64,000 nt of DNA, from NCBI RefSeq assembly GCF_943193045.1, contig NZ_CALPCN010000005.1, positions 124,001 to 188,000 of the forward strand, written 5' to 3'. Below, piece by piece: positions 20,059-28,334 of the stretch (within the stretch, counting starts at the first letter, position 1; each line of letters begins with the position of its first letter). The position numbers were made by a program, and so were the translations under genes. A model generated the notes under the pieces. The model made no database searches, had not been told where the DNA came from, and saw only the letters and a program-made list of their open reading frames with translations. This DNA comes from Pumilibacter muris. GTDB lineage: Bacteria; Bacillota; Clostridia; Christensenellales; Pumilibacteraceae.

Positions 20059-20804
20059 GCAATATTATTATCGGTTAAACAGTTAAGCCAATCTTCCGAC
20101 GGTTTTACGTCGGTTACAACGTGCGTAAGCTCGCTGAGCTTACAAATTCTTACGAGCGCCGACTTATCGAACTTAGTATGGTCGAGCGCGAGCACCTTGC
20201 GTTTTGCCGACGACAAAAGCGTTTGCTTTATGTATGCGTTCGTTTCGTTAGAATCGGTCACTCCCGCAACTTTGTCTATTCCTTTGCAAGAAAACACAGC
20301 CGTATCAACGTTATACGACGCAAAGCTTCGGTCAACCTGCGCCCCCGTGAGCGACAATGTTCCCTCTTTAAGCACGCCGCCAGTAGAAATCACGTTAAAG
20401 CCGGAAACTTCGCTAAGCTCTATTAAAGTTTCCACCGAGTTCGTTATAATAGTAAGATTATTTTTCGCTTTCAAGTAGCGCGCCGCGCTTGCCGCCGTAG
20501 AACTCGAATCGAGCATTAAATGCTCGCCGTCTTGCGTCATTGCGGCAATGAGCTTTCCTATAATCTGCTTTTCGGCAACGTTGGTATTTTTTCTTATTAC
20601 GAAAGGCATATCCACAACGTTGTCTTCGTTTAAAACCGCGCCGCCGTAGGTTTTAACAACAAAACCGTCTTCGCTCAATTTTTCGAGGTCGCGGCGTATT
20701 GTTTCTTCGCTCACGCTGAAATACGCGCTGAGTTCGCTCACCACAACGCGCTTTTCTCTTTGCAGCTGTTCGAGGATTAAGTTTCTTCTCTCTATGGCAA
20801 GCAT
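20031..20804 (-). CDS. DeoR-family transcriptional repressor of the microcompartment locus (putative)
   Basis: 257 residues with an N-terminal DeoR HTH (RRNLILEQLQREKRVVVSEL, then SEETIRRDLEKLSEDGFV) and a C-terminal sugar-phosphate sensor domain (TNSVETLIELSE, STGGVLKEGTLSLTG, ALDHTKFDKSALVRI). DeoR regulators usually respond to phosphorylated sugars. It sits 52 bases after the pduT-like gene on the same strand, at the distal end of the microcompartment cluster. Fuculose- or rhamnulose-1-phosphate is a natural candidate inducer (inference). Candidate TGTGGTTTT operators lie at the cluster's two main promoters. Confidence 0.9.
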   Translation of the reverse strand: MLAIERRNLILEQLQREKRVVVSELSAYFSVSEETIRRDLEKLSEDGFVVKTYGGAVLNEDNVVDMPFVIRKNTNVAEKQIIGKLIAAMTQDGEHLMLDSSSTAASAARYLKAKNNLTIITNSVETLIELSEVSGFNVISTGGVLKEGTLSLTGAQVDRSFASYNVDTAVFSCKGIDKVAGVTDSNETNAYIKQTLLSSAKRKVLALDHTKFDKSALVRICKLSELTHVVTDVKPSEDWLNCLTDNNIACIYPKIGV

Positions 20805-20856
20805 TTATTTTCTCCCTGCGGTTATTTTGATTTTGCCTTTTTTTCGGCAATAAAAA

Positions 20857-21405
20857 CTATATTATAGAGCCGAGTAATTTTTTGTCGGGACGGGCAATTA
20901 CGCTACTGTCAAGATACATGCCCTCGTTCGCCGCAGTTTGCTTGGCCCTGTCGATTGCCGCCTGCACCGCCGCAACTTCGCCCGTGAGCATAAGATAACT
21001 TTTGCCGCACATTCCGCGAGCCAAGCGCATTTCGATTAGTTCGACTTCCGCCGTTTTGGCGGCGTTGTCGGCGGCAACGAGCATACTTGCAACGTCGAAC
21101 GTTTCGAGTATTCCGAGAGCGCGCAAGCTCTTAACTTCGGCGGTACCGTACATTGCGGCGAAAAGCCCTTCGTGCGGATTACCGAGAACAAAACTTCCTA
21201 TGTGTTGTTCGGGATACCGGCTTTTAGCCGCGTCAACCGCCGCGCGCACCGCGCTGAGCTGACCCGTTATAACTATTATGTATTTGCCCGGACAAACCGT
21301 AGCCGCTTCCACAACGTCGACGTCAGCCGCTTTGAGCATTGCGTCCGCCGCCGTAACGCCCGCCGACACAGTTTTATATTCCGCTACCGCGATTGCTTTT
21401 GCCAT
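20857..21405 (-). CDS. pduT: PduT-like trimeric BMC shell protein with Fe-S cysteine
   Basis: 182 residues forming two tandem BMC domains (about 1-90 and 95-182), which trimerise into a pseudo-hexameric shell tile. Cys38 in the segment TVCPGKY sits at the same place as the cysteine that binds a 4Fe-4S cluster at the central pore of PduT. The gene follows the pduS-like gene by two bases. The pair probably forms an electron conduit across the shell, with PduS docked on this tile (established model for PduS-PduT). Confidence 0.93.
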   Translation of the reverse strand: MAKAIAVAEYKTVSAGVTAADAMLKAADVDVVEAATVCPGKYIIVITGQLSAVRAAVDAAKSRYPEQHIGSFVLGNPHEGLFAAMYGTAEVKSLRALGILETFDVASMLVAADNAAKTAEVELIEMRLARGMCGKSYLMLTGEVAAVQAAIDRAKQTAANEGMYLDSSVIARPDKKLLGSII

Positions 21406-21407
21406 AC

Positions 21408-22730
21408 TTATTTCTCAGCCTCTATAACTATTTCATTTCCCGCAAGCTTAACAACGCCGCTTATGGGAGCATGAAGCGCAACGCTCAAACCGTTGCCCGC
21501 TTCCGCAATTTTTTGTCCTTTAACAACACTTTCGCCCGCTTTTGCAATTAAAACGCTCGGAGCGCCTATGTGCATACTCAGCGGAACCCTAACTCTGCGC
21601 GGTTTAACCGCACCGCCGAGCGGCGCCGACACGCTATACTTTTCAAGTCCGAGACGAGCCGTAAGCCGCTCTACGGGCACGCGACGCAAATCGCGGGCAA
21701 TATGTACGGGAGCAAGCTCGCGCTTTTCGGGCTTTATTCCGCCTTTTCTAAGTTCTTGCTTTGCCACAGCGAGTAACACTCGCGGGCTTAATCCCTGCAT
21801 ACACGAATATGATTCGCACACGCCGCATCCCGAACAATACATCGCGTTCAAATATGCGTCGGTATCAGTAATATTTCTGTTAGACACGGCGCGCATAAAA
21901 CGCGCGGGGTCAATCGGGTGCCCTAACAAATGGCGCGGGCACAGTTCGGTGCACATACGGCACTGACAACACGCGCTTGCCGCACGGTGCGCGTCTATAA
22001 CGGGCTTACGCCGTTTAGACTGCACAACGGGGTGTTCTTCGGGTAAAACGAGAATAGCGTTTGTGGTTTTCGTTATAACGTCTTGCGAAGAAACGATTTT
22101 TCCCATCATTGCGCCGCCCGCAACAAACACAGGCTCGGCAATTTTAGCGCCGCCGCAATAAGCCACGACTTCGCCTACCGTTGTGCCGAGCGGCACGCGG
22201 ACGGTTTGCGGAGAAGCGACTTCGCACACCACCGTAACAAGCTTTTCGGTTACGGGCAAATTTTCGTGTAACGCAAGATATGCGTTATATATCGTTTCAA
22301 CGTTATATACTATCGCGCCCACCGATATGGGGAGCGCTCCGGGCGCAACTACTCTGCCCGTAACTTGATAAATCAAAACAATTTCGTCGCCTGCGGGATA
22401 AACTTCTCTTAAAGTTTTAATCTCCACGTTTTCGAATTGACTCACAAGCGGAGTTATGGCATCGAGAGTGCTTTTGTACGCTCTCTTTATTCCTATTACG
22501 CATCTTTTAACTCCGAGCGCCTTGCCTATTTCCGAAAAAGCGGTGAGAATTTCAACGCCCTTTTCGGCAAGAAGCCTACGGTGCAACGTGAGTAGCGGCT
22601 CGCATTCGGCGCAGTTCAAAATAAGGGTGTCGGCGCCCTCGCTCAATTTTGCGTAAGACGGAAAACCGGCGCCGCCCGCGCCCACTATGCCGCTTTCTCG
22701 AAGCTTTGTTTTGATTTCGTCTAATGTCAT
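21408..22730 (-). CDS. pduS: PduS-like RnfC-family electron-transfer flavoprotein
   Basis: 440 residues. The N-terminal nucleotide/FMN region has GAGGAGFPSYAKL (residues ~17-29). Two 4Fe-4S clusters are encoded by CCQCRMCTELCP near residue 252 and CSGCGVCESYSCM near 297. The C-terminal RnfC-type domain ends in a biotinyl-like GEVVKGQ-type segment (here GESVVKGQKIAEAGNG). In B12-dependent compartments PduS is a cobalamin reductase. This locus has no B12 enzyme, so it more likely recycles NADH or feeds electrons across the shell (inference). A REP-like repeat lies just upstream and the ribosome site is weak. Confidence 0.9.
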   Translation of the reverse strand: MTLDEIKTKLRESGIVGAGGAGFPSYAKLSEGADTLILNCAECEPLLTLHRRLLAEKGVEILTAFSEIGKALGVKRCVIGIKRAYKSTLDAITPLVSQFENVEIKTLREVYPAGDEIVLIYQVTGRVVAPGALPISVGAIVYNVETIYNAYLALHENLPVTEKLVTVVCEVASPQTVRVPLGTTVGEVVAYCGGAKIAEPVFVAGGAMMGKIVSSQDVITKTTNAILVLPEEHPVVQSKRRKPVIDAHRAASACCQCRMCTELCPRHLLGHPIDPARFMRAVSNRNITDTDAYLNAMYCSGCGVCESYSCMQGLSPRVLLAVAKQELRKGGIKPEKRELAPVHIARDLRRVPVERLTARLGLEKYSVSAPLGGAVKPRRVRVPLSMHIGAPSVLIAKAGESVVKGQKIAEAGNGLSVALHAPISGVVKLAGNEIVIEAEK

Positions 22731-22752
22731 AATGTTATTCGCTCTGTGCGCA

Positions 22753-22782
22753 AGATTGCTTCGCTACGCTCGCAATGACAAT
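22753..22782. repeat. REP-like dispersed repeat
   Basis: GATTGCTTCGCTACGCTCGC followed by AATGACA is another copy of the repeat found four times at 44.9-45.2 kb. It lies between the EutN and pduS-like genes. Confidence 0.6.
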
Positions 22783-22850
22783 AAAAAACGTTCGTTCTAC
22801 TTTGTGTCTGCTTTGCTCGCAGCGTAGCGCCGACTTGCGCTCGGGGACAG

Positions 22851-23108
22851 CTATTCTAAGTTGCTGCCGTCGTCAATTATCCCCACAATCGCGGCGTCTA
22901 CCGGCACATTGGGAACGTCTACCCTCGCCGCGCTACCTGTGGCTACAAGCACATATTCGCCTATGCCCGCGCCCACGCGGTCTACCGCAACAAGGCGGCT
23001 GTCAACCTTTAAACTCGGAATAGGCTCCACTATCATAAATTTGCTACCGGTAAGGGTTTCGCACTTGCGGGTGGAAACCACGCTTCCCACAACTTTTCCT
23101 ATAATCAT
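22851..23108 (-). CDS. eutN: EutN/CcmL-family microcompartment vertex protein
   Basis: 85 residues starting MIIGKVVGSVVSTRK, the family N-terminus. A longer in-frame start 14 codons upstream would be out of pattern. Pentamers of this family cap the vertices of the shell. It overlaps the pduL stop in an ATGA-type junction, so the two are translationally coupled. The C-terminal DAAIVGIIDDGSNLE is typical. Confidence 0.93.
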   Translation of the reverse strand: MIIGKVVGSVVSTRKCETLTGSKFMIVEPIPSLKVDSRLVAVDRVGAGIGEYVLVATGSAARVDVPNVPVDAAIVGIIDDGSNLE

Positions 23109-23758
23109 ACCGCACCTCTGTCGTTTATGATTACCGCAAGCGTTCCGCAACCTATTTTGGCGGCGTTTGCTTCGTCGGTGTCGATGTGCATTTCAAGCGT
23201 GAAACTGTCGTCAACGCGAATTTGCACGTTATTGAATATTGTGCCGCGCTCGTTGTCAACGCTCACCGAAACAATATCGCCGTCTTTAACTCCCGCAGCC
23301 TGAGCGTCGGCGGGAGACATGTGTATATGACGCTTTGCAATAATGCAACCCTCGTTTAAATACACAACCCCTTTGGGTCCCACAATAGCGATAGGCGAAC
23401 TGCCTTTAAGATTGCCCGATTCGCGGATAGGCGCTTTAATTCCGAGCTTAATCGCGTCGGTTGCCGAAACCTCAACTTGGCTCGCCTTACGCACAGGTCC
23501 CAAAACGCGCACGTTTTCTATTGCGCGCAATTTGAGCCCAACTATTGTAACGGTTTCGTTTGCGGCAAACTGTCCGCCCATAAGCTCCTTTTTCTTTGTG
23601 AGCTCGTAGCCTTTGCCGAAAAGAGTTTCCACGTCCGCCTGCGTTAAATGCACATGACGCGCGCTAACGCCGATAGGCACCGAATACCCTTTAACCGTCT
23701 TTTTTTCAAGCGCTTCTATAACGAGCTTTGCTATAAGCTCTACGTTCGACTGCTCCAT
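23105..23758 (-). CDS. pduL: phosphate propanoyltransferase PduL
   Basis: 217 residues with the two PduL half-domains. Zinc-ligand histidines lie in SARHVHL, KRHIHMS and EMHID. It converts propionyl-CoA and phosphate to propionyl phosphate inside the compartment, regenerating CoA for the aldehyde dehydrogenase. The first ~20 residues (NVELIAKLVIEALEKK) form an amphipathic helix of the encapsulation-peptide type. The resulting acyl phosphate could be used by the acetate kinase encoded at 34.7 kb. Confidence 0.95.
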   Translation of the reverse strand: MEQSNVELIAKLVIEALEKKTVKGYSVPIGVSARHVHLTQADVETLFGKGYELTKKKELMGGQFAANETVTIVGLKLRAIENVRVLGPVRKASQVEVSATDAIKLGIKAPIRESGNLKGSSPIAIVGPKGVVYLNEGCIIAKRHIHMSPADAQAAGVKDGDIVSVSVDNERGTIFNNVQIRVDDSFTLEMHIDTDEANAAKIGCGTLAVIINDRGAV

Positions 23759-23909
23759 TACCCTGTTCCTCTATGAGTGTTACGGATTCGAGAGTATCTT
23801 TATACCGTGCGAATCGCATAACACAAAATTAAGCTACTTGTTTAAATTATGTAACTCAATATTTCCACTGTTCTAATTTACTGTTAAATTAAAGTTTTTG
23901 TTACAGCTA

Positions 23910-23945
23910 TTTTCGGCGGCGCGCGCCTTTTTCGGCGCGCCGCCG
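23910..23945. other. strong GC-rich hairpin between BMC genes
   Basis: A near-perfect inverted repeat of alternating GGCGGCGCGCC-type sequence has a GAAAAA-type loop and no T tract. It is probably an mRNA-stabilising or processing hairpin upstream of pduL. The surrounding 23759-24003 spacer otherwise holds only a possible minus-strand promoter (TTGTGT, 16 bases, TATAAA). Confidence 0.5.
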
Positions 23946-24003
23946 TTCGCGTATGCTCCCCTAACTGAAAACATACCCGTAGCCGTAATTGCCTCTCGCC
24001 CTA

Positions 24004-24282
24004 TTATTTAAGGCTGGGCAGGATTTTTTCAACGTCGTTATGAGGACGAGGAATTACATGAGTTGCCACGAGTTCGCCGAGACTGCTCGCATTGTTTGCG
24101 CCCGCTTCAACCGCCGCTTTAACGGCTCCCACGTCGCCGCGAACCATAACGCTCACGAGTCCGCTACCGATTTTCTCGGTGCCTACAAGTACCACGTTCG
24201 CCGCTTTGAGCATCGAATCGGCAGCCTCGATTGCCGCCACCAAACCTCTGGTTTCCACCATTCCGAGTGCTTCCTGTGCCAT
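24004..24282 (-). CDS. BMC-H hexameric shell protein (PduA/EutM-like) 1
   Basis: 92-residue single BMC domain starting [20 protein letters not shown], with [14 protein letters not shown] and HVIPRPH near the C-terminus. It forms the hexagonal shell tiles whose pore passes small substrates. It is very close to the paralogue at 24881-25162. GGAGG precedes the ATG. It lies third in a run of four BMC genes, separated from the next by a ~200-base spacer containing a tandem duplication. Confidence 0.95.
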   Translation of the reverse strand: MAQEALGMVETRGLVAAIEAADSMLKAANVVLVGTEKIGSGLVSVMVRGDVGAVKAAVEAGANNASSLGELVATHVIPRPHNDVEKILPSLK

Positions 24283-24316
24283 TTTACTTTACCTCCGAAA
24301 AATAATTCTTTTTTTA

Positions 24317-24464
24317 TTGCTGTAACCGACGGTTTGATTTTCCGCCGAATTTACACGTTGATTGTTTAACCGCCTAAGCGGCTATTTTGTTGCCGTAACC
24401 GATAGCTGCATTTTCTATCAAACTACGCTTTAACCGTTTAACCGCCTAAGCGGCTTTCTTTTGC
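24317..24464. repeat. imperfect tandem duplication (~74 bp units) in a BMC spacer
   Basis: Two units of about 74 bases (24317-24390 and 24391-24464) share TGCYGTAACCGA at the start and the hairpin element AACCGCCTAAGCGGCT at the end. The hairpin stem is 6 bp with a 4-base loop. A third partial unit begins after 24464. Confidence 0.65.
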
Positions 24465-24485
24465 CGCAATCCGCCTTTTTGGGGA

Positions 24486-24851
24486 TTACTTCTTTTTATT
24501 AGTTTTTACCGGCTCGCTCGGGCGCATATCCGGCGCCATCTTAGCGGTGTCGTCGGGTGCGTTCTTTCTTTTGAGCCGCGCCGCGCTGAGTTCTACCATT
24601 TTCACCGTTTCGGGATGCGGGTTAGCAAGCACAAGCGTTGCCACAGGCGGCAACAATCCGTTTTTCTTAACCGCTTCAACCGAATCGGTAACCGCCGACA
24701 CTTCGCCCGTTATAACGAGCGTAACAAGTCTGCCCCCGAGCTTTCTCTCCCAAGTAACAAGCTCCACGCCTGCGGTTTTGCACATTACGTCGAGCGCGGT
24801 AATCGCCGCCGTAGTGCCGGATATTTCGATAAATCCCAATGCGTTATACAT
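24486..24851 (-). CDS. BMC-H shell protein with Lys-rich tail
   Basis: 121 residues: one BMC domain (about 1-90, starting MYNALGFIEISGTTAAITAL) plus a ~30-residue hydrophilic extension rich in Lys, Pro and Asp ending in TNKKK. The domain has diverged from the PduA-like paralogues: the pore segment differs and the usual RGDVGAV is ITGEVSAV. Such extensions occur on minor shell proteins such as PduK or EutK relatives and may bind cargo or nucleic acid. Which applies here is unknown. Confidence 0.88.
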   Translation of the reverse strand: MYNALGFIEISGTTAAITALDVMCKTAGVELVTWERKLGGRLVTLVITGEVSAVTDSVEAVKKNGLLPPVATLVLANPHPETVKMVELSAARLKRKNAPDDTAKMAPDMRPSEPVKTNKKK

Positions 24852-24880
24852 CTGTCTTTCCTTTTCGCTCGATTTTTTAA

Positions 24881-25162
24881 TCAGTTGCCGAATTTAGGCA
24901 AGATTAGCTCTACGTCGGAATGAGGCGAGGGAATAACGTGCGCCGACACAAGCTCGCCGAGCCTGCTTGCCGAAGCCGAACCCACGTCTACGGCAGCCTT
25001 AACGGCTCCCACGTCGCCGCGAACCATAACGGTAACGAGTCCGCTACCGATTTTTTCGGTACCGATTAGCGTAACCTCCGCCGCTTTGGTCATTGCGTCG
25101 GCAGCCTCGATTGCCGCCGTGAGCCCTCTGGTTTCCACCATTCCGAGTGCCAAATTAGCCAT
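24881..25162 (-). CDS. BMC-H hexameric shell protein (PduA/EutM-like) 2
   Basis: 93-residue single BMC domain nearly identical in plan to the protein at 24004-24282 ([20 protein letters not shown] start; [21 protein letters not shown]). It probably arose by gene duplication and forms the bulk shell facets with its paralogue. A GGAGG ribosome site is present. Confidence 0.95.
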   Translation of the reverse strand: MANLALGMVETRGLTAAIEAADAMTKAAEVTLIGTEKIGSGLVTVMVRGDVGAVKAAVDVGSASASRLGELVSAHVIPSPHSDVELILPKFGN

Positions 25163-25183
25163 ATCTTTATACCTCCGTTGGAT

Positions 25184-25358
25184 TTTCGTTTTTTTACCGA
25201 CGCGTAATTCTCATAAGTCCTTTAACGCAGTTCGGCATTCCAAACAACCTTTTCGAGTAAGTTGCTTGGGGTTTCGTTTTTTACCGACGCGCAACTATTA
25301 TAAGCGTGTTAGCGCAGTCGGCGTCCCAAACAGTCCGTTTAGAGCGAAACGCTTGGGG
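25184..25358. repeat. imperfect tandem duplication (~87 bp units) in a BMC spacer
   Basis: Units 25184-25271 and 25272-25358 both begin with TTTCGTTTTTT(T)ACCGACGCG. They share AACGCAGT/AGCGCAGTC-type and CCAAACA segments and end with GCTTGGGG. This is unrelated in sequence to the duplication at 24317-24464. Confidence 0.65.
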
Positions 25359-25370
25359 TTAGGCGCATTC

Positions 25371-25685
25371 TCAATTTTTATCGAACGCGCACAGCTTGCA
25401 CATTTTTTCGGTATCGTCTTCGGGTCTTGCTATAATGTGCTTTGTAACAACTCCCGACACGCGGTTTGCCGCCTCTTCGCCCGCAGCCACCGCCGCTTTC
25501 ACGTCGGCAACGCTTCCGCGATATTTCACCGTTATAAGAAGCGGTACGGGCAACTTATCCGCGTTGGCGGGCTTATTGCGGTCGAACGGTTCAAGCGTAA
25601 CGTTTGCCGCTTTGGCACCCGCGTCGCCTGCGGCGAACGCCGCAACAAGTCCGTATACTTCGAGTAATCCTAATGCTTCGCCCAT
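25371..25685 (-). CDS. BMC-H shell protein with loop insertion
   Basis: 104 residues, one BMC domain beginning MGEALGLLEVYGLVAAFAAG and ending with HIIARPEDDTEKM and a Cys pair (CKLC). Compared with the PduA-like paralogues it has about ten extra residues (NKPANADKLPVP) between the second and third strands, at the tile's concave or pore side. It is probably a specialised minor tile. It is the first of the four BMC-H genes in transcription order, ten bases after the alcohol dehydrogenase gene. Confidence 0.92.
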   Translation of the reverse strand: MGEALGLLEVYGLVAAFAAGDAGAKAANVTLEPFDRNKPANADKLPVPLLITVKYRGSVADVKAAVAAGEEAANRVSGVVTKHIIARPEDDTEKMCKLCAFDKN

Positions 25686-25695
25686 TGTCTCTACC

Positions 25696-26895
25696 TTACT
25701 TGTTGATTACGGCTATTTTCAGCCCTTCCATGCGAATGTTCGTTTTAAACGCCTCGTCGATTTCTTCAAGCGGGAACGCGTGAGTAACAAGCTTGTTAAG
25801 CGGCAACCCTATCGCTTTCGCGCGTTTTATAAAGTCGAACGTTGTGGCGTAATCTCTGAGCGTGTACACCCACGAGCCGACAAGCGTAATTTCTTTCGCG
25901 CAAAGGTCGAAGTGCGGGTTTATTGTGGCGTCGCCGCCGTTAATAAAGAAGCCGAGCTCGCAAAGTCCGCCGCCGTTGCGAATGAATTTATATATGTTGG
26001 AGTGCGCCGCAGGACTTCCCGTGCACTGGAACGCAAAGTCGGCTTCGTAGCCGCCGAAAGCGTTTTTAACCGCTCCCGCAAGAGCTTCGATTCCCTTGTG
26101 CTCTTTAAAGTTTACGGTTGCGCCCGCGCCCATTTCTTTGGCAAACGCAAGGCGTTTTTCCTCGCCGTCTACCGCAACTATATTTTCTATTCCCAAAGTG
26201 CGAAGCACCGCTATGCAGATAAGCCCTATCGGTCCGCAACCTTGCACCACAACGCGCGAATTAAAGCGAAGTATGCCTGTCGTTTTCGCACGTTCCACCG
26301 CGTGAACGAGCACCGCGCACGGCTCTATAAGAACGCGCGAATAAAGGTCGAGGTCGGAAACGTTGAACACCGTAGAACCGCCGCGAATGAGTATGTAGTC
26401 GCTGAACCAACCGTTAAGGTGAACGTCGTCGTCGGGCAACAGGCCGTATACGTCGGCGCCGCCCACGTTCTGCTTGTTAAGGTCGAACATGGTAATTGCG
26501 GGATTGTCTTTAAAAATCATGCAAGTAACAACTTTGTCGCCGAGTTTAAGCGGTTTGCCCGCGCTATCCTGCTTAACGTTTTTGCCCATTTTCACGATTT
26601 CGCCCGTGCCCTCGTGCCCAAGCGCTACGGGAATGAGCGAGAACGGGTCTTTGCGGTATTCGTGGGCGTCTGTGCCGCAAATTCCGCAACCTTCGACTTT
26701 AACGAGAATATCGTCGTCGCCCACTTTCGGCATGGGGAATTCTTTAATCTCCATTTTTTCTATGCCGGTAAGCATGGCAACGTGCGCTTTATCGGGAATA
26801 GCTCCCGTATGCGAGGAGCTTGAGGAAGTCGCCGCGTTCGCGCCGAGCTCTCCGAGCACCTTTTTAACAATTTCTTCTATTTTGTTCTGTTCCAT
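25696..26895 (-). CDS. microcompartment zinc-family (MDR) alcohol dehydrogenase
   Basis: 399 residues. Residues 1-19 are an amphipathic helix (KIEEIVKKVLGELG) followed by a Ser-rich linker, the layout of an encapsulation peptide. The medium-chain dehydrogenase body follows: catalytic-zinc ligands in GCGICGTDAHEY, GHEGTGEI and IEPCAVLVHAVE, and the nucleotide-binding QGCGPIGLICI. The four-cysteine structural-zinc lobe is absent. It probably reduces propanal to propanol or lactaldehyde to 1,2-propanediol and recycles NAD+ inside the shell. It replaces the iron-type PduQ found in Pdu loci. Confidence 0.9.
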   Translation of the reverse strand: MEQNKIEEIVKKVLGELGANAATSSSSSHTGAIPDKAHVAMLTGIEKMEIKEFPMPKVGDDDILVKVEGCGICGTDAHEYRKDPFSLIPVALGHEGTGEIVKMGKNVKQDSAGKPLKLGDKVVTCMIFKDNPAITMFDLNKQNVGGADVYGLLPDDDVHLNGWFSDYILIRGGSTVFNVSDLDLYSRVLIEPCAVLVHAVERAKTTGILRFNSRVVVQGCGPIGLICIAVLRTLGIENIVAVDGEEKRLAFAKEMGAGATVNFKEHKGIEALAGAVKNAFGGYEADFAFQCTGSPAAHSNIYKFIRNGGGLCELGFFINGGDATINPHFDLCAKEITLVGSWVYTLRDYATTFDFIKRAKAIGLPLNKLVTHAFPLEEIDEAFKTNIRMEGLKIAVINK

Positions 26896-26942
26896 TTTTT
26901 TAACACCTTATATGTTATTTTAAATACCGAACTTGAATTTCT

Positions 26943-28334
26943 TTATCTTATGCAAAGGCTGTCGCTCATTGTGCACCGTCTGCGTTTTGTGAACGTTGAC
27001 GCGCTTGTAAGCCCCTCACCCGTGCGGCTTGCTATGGTGAATGTGCAGAACCCCTCTCCGCCGAAGCCGATTGCCGCATAGCTCGGAGCGTTCTTAACCA
27101 AAATAGCGGTGTCGATTGCTTTCGCGTATGCCGTTATATTGTCTATATTCTTGCTGTGAATGTGAGCCGAATGGCGGTTGCCGTGCTCTAACCACACAGC
27201 CGTTTCAACTCCCTCTTCAAAGTCTTTAACGCGCACTATTCCGAGTATCGGCATCATGAGTTCTTCGGTTATAAGCGGGTGTTCTTTTTCTCCCTCGAAG
27301 ATTATGCAACGGATATTGCTCGGAACTTCTATGCCCACCATGTGCAACAACGTTTTCGCGTCGCGTCCCACGCATTTGCGGTTCAATCCTTTGGGGGTAA
27401 GCACGCAGTCTATAAGCTTTTTCTGAACTTCGGCGCTCGCAAGGTAACAACCCTGTTCTTCAACCATATATTTCATAAGTTTGTCGCAAATACTGTTTAC
27501 GGCAACAACTTCTTTCTCGGCTATGCAAGGCAGATTGTTGTCGAACGTGCAACCGTTCACTATGTCGCGCGCCGCCTTTTGAATGTCGGCGGTTTCGTCT
27601 ACGAGTGCGGGAGGATTACCCGCGCCCGCGCCTATTCCGCGCTTTCCGCTACTGAGCACCGCCGTAACCACGCCGGGTCCGCCCGTTGCCGCGATAAGCG
27701 GAATATCTTTATGCTTCATCATAATAGCGCTCGATTCCATTGTGGGCTTTGCCATAGAGCAAGCCACGTTCACAGGTCCGCCCGCCTCTAACGAAGCCTC
27801 GTTTATTAAATTAACGGCAAAGTTACTGCATTTTACAGCCGCAGGGTGCGGATTGAACACAACCGTGTTGCCGCCCGCAATCATGCCTATGGAATTGCAA
27901 AGCACAGTTTCGGTGGGATTGGTGCACGGCGTTATTGCTCCGATTACGCCGAACGGTCCCATCTCCACGAGAGTAAGACCTCTGTCGCCGCTCCACGCCG
28001 TTGTGGTAATGTCTTCGGTGCCGGGCGTCTTTTCGGCAACAAGACGGTTTTTCAAAATCTTGTGCCCCACGTTGCCCATGCCCGTCTCCTCAACAGCCAT
28101 TCTCGCCATAACTTCGGCGTTTTCGATTGCTTTTCTGCGAATATTTGATATGATTTTTTCGCGCTGGTCCATAGTCATTTTTTTAACTACCTGTTGCGCT
28201 TTTTTAGCCGCCGCAATCGCCTCGTTCATATCGTTGAATATGCCGCGCATCGGCGTTTCGCCCGCTTCGCTCATTCCTATGCGGGCCATAACTTCTTTAA
28301 CTATGTCCGAAACCATATTTTCGTTTACCGACAT
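26943..28334 (-). CDS. pduP: CoA-acylating propionaldehyde dehydrogenase
   Basis: 463 residues from the ATG at 28334, chosen because GGAGG lies at 28341-28345; an ATG five codons upstream overlaps it. The N-terminal helix NMVSDIVKEVMARIG is an encapsulation peptide followed by a short linker. The aldehyde dehydrogenase fold carries its catalytic Cys near residue 270 in NNLPCIAEKEV and a GAGNPPALVDETAD segment. It oxidises propanal with NAD+ and CoA to propionyl-CoA. Its start overlaps the end of the HbpS-like gene. Confidence 0.95.
   Translation of the reverse strand: MSVNENMVSDIVKEVMARIGMSEAGETPMRGIFNDMNEAIAAAKKAQQVVKKMTMDQREKIISNIRRKAIENAEVMARMAVEETGMGNVGHKILKNRLVAEKTPGTEDITTTAWSGDRGLTLVEMGPFGVIGAITPCTNPTETVLCNSIGMIAGGNTVVFNPHPAAVKCSNFAVNLINEASLEAGGPVNVACSMAKPTMESSAIMMKHKDIPLIAATGGPGVVTAVLSSGKRGIGAGAGNPPALVDETADIQKAARDIVNGCTFDNNLPCIAEKEVVAVNSICDKLMKYMVEEQGCYLASAEVQKKLIDCVLTPKGLNRKCVGRDAKTLLHMVGIEVPSNIRCIIFEGEKEHPLITEELMMPILGIVRVKDFEEGVETAVWLEHGNRHSAHIHSKNIDNITAYAKAIDTAILVKNAPSYAAIGFGGEGFCTFTIASRTGEGLTSASTFTKRRRCTMSDSLCIR

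Noticed and set aside
24317-25358. CRISPR array in the BMC-gene spacers
   Set aside because: There are only two diverged units in each, no constant repeat with unique spacers, and no cas genes.
25396-26823. Long plus-strand frame across a BMC gene and the alcohol dehydrogenase
   Set aside because: It is opposite two well-supported genes and shows no domain; it is a codon-usage shadow, as is 31953-33290 opposite the dehydratase.
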